Shown piece by piece: positions 32,831 through 34,076 of a DNA stretch of 34,076 nucleotides; positions within the stretch are counted from its first letter, which is position 1; each line of letters opens with the position of its first letter. The notes under the pieces are model-generated. The model saw nothing but the letters and a program-made list of their open reading frames with translations, did no database searches and was not told the origin of the DNA. The stretch comes from JBGPIT01 sp041485125 (GTDB lineage: Bacteria > Desulfobacterota > Binatia > UTPRO1): assembly GCA_041485125.1 (NCBI GenBank), contig JBGPIT010000011.1:1-34076 (forward strand), in the 5' to 3' direction. The position numbers were made by a program, and so were the translations under genes.

Positions 32831-32875
32831 TGGCACACGGCATGCTTTGTTTCCGGCACACGTCATGCTTTGTTT
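32831..32875 (+). promoter_or_regulatory. Two tandem sigma-54-like (-24/-12) promoter motifs in a 23-bp repeat
   Basis: A 21-bp unit occurs at 32832-32852 and 32855-32875 with one mismatch. Each copy holds a -24/-12 motif with exact spacing: TGGCAC-N5-ATGCT (32831-32846) and CGGCAC-N5-ATGCT (32854-32869); the consensus is TGGCAC-N5-TTGC(A/T). Ten bases separate GG and GC in both. The second would start transcription at about 32880, the A of the next gene's ATG. The first would leave a leader of about 23 bases without a Shine-Dalgarno site. A plain tandem repeat of another origin is the alternative. Confidence 0.5.
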
Positions 32876-32879
32876 GACA

Positions 32880-33677
32880 ATGGCCCGATATGATTTGACG
32901 TCACGGACGGCTCTCGGCCACTTCGTTTTCCGTTTTCGCGACTGGCTGAGCCCGCTCGCGCTCGGTGCCGTGCTCGTGAGCGCACCGTTCTCGCGCTTCG
33001 TCGTCGGCGGTGCCGGTCACGCGCTCGAGATCGCGGGGATCGTCCTCATGGTCGCTGGGCTGCTCATCCGGATCGCCGTCTCCGGCTACGGCAGCATCCG
33101 TCGCTCCGGGCTCGAGAAGCGGATCAGCGCGTCGCGCCTGCTCACGGACGGCCCCTACGCGCACACCCGTAACCCGCTCTACCTCGCCAACATCATGATG
33201 CTGAGCGGCCTCGCCGCCGTGTACGGCGCGTACTGGGTCGCATTCGCCTGCCTGCCGCTGCTGGTCTTCGTCATCATGAGCCTGGTCACGGCCGAAGAGG
33301 AGTTTCTCACCCGCCGTTTCGGCGCCGAATACGAACGCTATCGTGCGCGCGTGCCGCGCTTCCTGCCGCGTCTCGGCGGCCTGGGCCGCACGCTCGCGAC
33401 CACGCCGTTCGACGGTCTCCGTGCCCTCCGCCGCGAGTACGGCACGGTGTTCGCGGCCGCATCGGCGGCCGTCGTCCTGGCGGCGTGCCGACGGCTCGCG
33501 GTCTACGGGCTCGCCGAGTCGCGCCCGGCGCTCGCGGCGCTCGCGATCGTGTGGGCGGCGTGCGTCCTGCTCTACGTCGTAGTCCGCCGCCTAAAGAAGG
33601 CCAAACGCCTCGAGACGGAGCCGCCGACGGCGACACCGGTGCCCGCCCCGGCGCTCTCCGACACCCCATTGAGATGA
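32880..33677 (+). CDS. Integral-membrane methyltransferase (ICMT/PEMT-like)
   Basis: 265 residues. Four to six hydrophobic helices; the core pair has GIVLMVAGLLIRIAVSGYGS, then RLLTDGPYAHTRNPLYLANI (the SAM-binding HxRNPxY motif), and the conserved ending AEEEFLTRRFGAEYERYRARVPRFLPR. This fits the isoprenylcysteine carboxyl methyltransferase / phospholipid methyltransferase superfamily. Two extra helices and a basic, Pro-rich tail follow (about 200-265). ATG at 32880 (MARYDL) is chosen; a TTG at 32847 would read through the tandem repeat. No Shine-Dalgarno site is visible, consistent with a leaderless or short-leader mRNA. The substrate, lipid or small thiol/isoprenoid, is unknown. Confidence 0.85.
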   Translation: MARYDLTSRTALGHFVFRFRDWLSPLALGAVLVSAPFSRFVVGGAGHALEIAGIVLMVAGLLIRIAVSGYGSIRRSGLEKRISASRLLTDGPYAHTRNPLYLANIMMLSGLAAVYGAYWVAFACLPLLVFVIMSLVTAEEEFLTRRFGAEYERYRARVPRFLPRLGGLGRTLATTPFDGLRALRREYGTVFAAASAAVVLAACRRLAVYGLAESRPALAALAIVWAACVLLYVVVRRLKKAKRLETEPPTATPVPAPALSDTPLR

Positions 33678-33720
33678 CGAGCGGGCCCGTCCCCTCCACG
33701 AGCGCTCCCCGGACTGAGTG

Positions 33721-34076
33721 ATGGCGTACGCGGCTCCGCGTCACGTGGACGACGTCGGCCGGGATCGCTTCATGCGGCGGGCGGCGGGGCGATCGATCAC
33801 GTTCCGCGCCGCCGCGCTCGACGCGCGTCCGAGCCATCGCGAGTACGTCCTCGCCGGCAGTGTCCTGCTCGTCGTGCTCGCGCTCCGGCTCGCGTACGTC
33901 TTCTCGTTCCGCATCGACACCGATGAGCCGCAGCATCTCCACATCGTGTGGGCGTGGACGCAGGGACTGCTGCCTTACCGCGACGTTTTCGACAACCACG
34001 CGCCGCTCTTTCACATGATGCTGGCGCCGTTCGCGGCGGCGTTCGGCGAGGACCCCGCGATCATCGCGTGGATGCG
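33721..34076 (+). CDS. Start of a PMT/ArnT-like membrane glycosyltransferase (GT39 type, partial)
   Basis: 118 complete codons to the window's end, frame still open. A hydrophilic, Arg-rich N-terminus (about 1-45) precedes helix 1 (YVLAGSVLLVVLALRLAYVF). The acidic loop signature RIDTDEPQHLHIVWAWTQGLLPYRDVFDNHAPLFHMML follows, as in lipid-sugar-dependent mannosyl/aminoarabinosyl transferases: the DE pair is the catalytic region and YRDVFDNHAPLF is highly typical. It uses polyprenyl-phosphate sugars to modify proteins or lipids. ATG at 33721 is taken; ATG at 33772 is possible. 43 bp after the methyltransferase gene, perhaps the same transcript. Confidence 0.8.
   Translation, partial: MAYAAPRHVDDVGRDRFMRRAAGRSITFRAAALDARPSHREYVLAGSVLLVVLALRLAYVFSFRIDTDEPQHLHIVWAWTQGLLPYRDVFDNHAPLFHMMLAPFAAAFGEDPAIIAWM

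Overview
The window is a dense stretch of bacterial chromosome with very high G+C (by eye well over 65%; not computed). It codes on both strands, with many GTG starts and 1-4 bp ATGA/GTGA overlaps. Signs of a Gram-negative host are an outer-membrane porin, lipoproteins, Lgt, periplasmic thiol-redox and cytochrome proteins and an NtrC-type two-component pair. The mix (diiron ferritin-like protein with a MerR partner, FTR1/P19 iron uptake, spinster-like MFS remnant) suggests a deltaproteobacterial-type lineage such as Myxococcota, Desulfobacterota or Binatota. That is inference; no rRNA or other taxonomic marker is present. I see no tRNA, rRNA, CRISPR array, insertion sequence or prophage.

Layout. 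1-92: tail of an unknown + strand gene. 107-3446 (minus): xseA-xseB-ispA-tlyA housekeeping cluster, without the dxs often found between ispA and tlyA. 3485-5866 (minus): ctpA protease and YibQ-type deacetylase, read from a good sigma-70 promoter whose start region carries a perfect 7-2-7 inverted repeat. 5984-8962 (minus): an iron-uptake operon of a periplasmic protein with two P19/Tp34-like domains fused to an FTR1-type N-terminal region, an FTR1 permease and a membrane-anchored cytochrome c. 9133-9687: tandem-ACT protein whose frame runs into the convergent TlpA-like lipoprotein gene, itself coupled to lgt. 11107-12056: DUF1285-like protein and TrmL. 12134-12427 (minus): small cysteine-rich protein. 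12543-16434: coupled trio of anchored transglutaminase-like protein, ABC ATPase and ABC permease. 16654-18529: ferritin-like diiron protein with a MerR regulator. 18541-19137: scar where an MFS gene fragment and a GrpB gene fragment meet. 19151-20290 (minus): COG4324-type predicted aminopeptidase lipoprotein. 20427-24133 (minus): heterodimeric ABC exporter. 24212-28057: RfbD and a large double glycosyltransferase. 28163-29683 (minus): porin and small PstS-like protein, divergent from the histidine kinase/sigma-54 activator pair at 29622-32725. 32880-33677: ICMT/PEMT-like membrane methyltransferase behind two tandem sigma-54-like promoter motifs. 33721-end: start of a GT39/PMT-like glycosyltransferase.

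The most distinctive parts are the iron operon with its unusual fusion, and the PstS-like/porin/two-component/sigma-54 region, where a candidate target promoter lies directly behind the activator gene. The transglutaminase-ABC trio and the diiron-MerR pair are coherent units whose substrates cannot be told from sequence.
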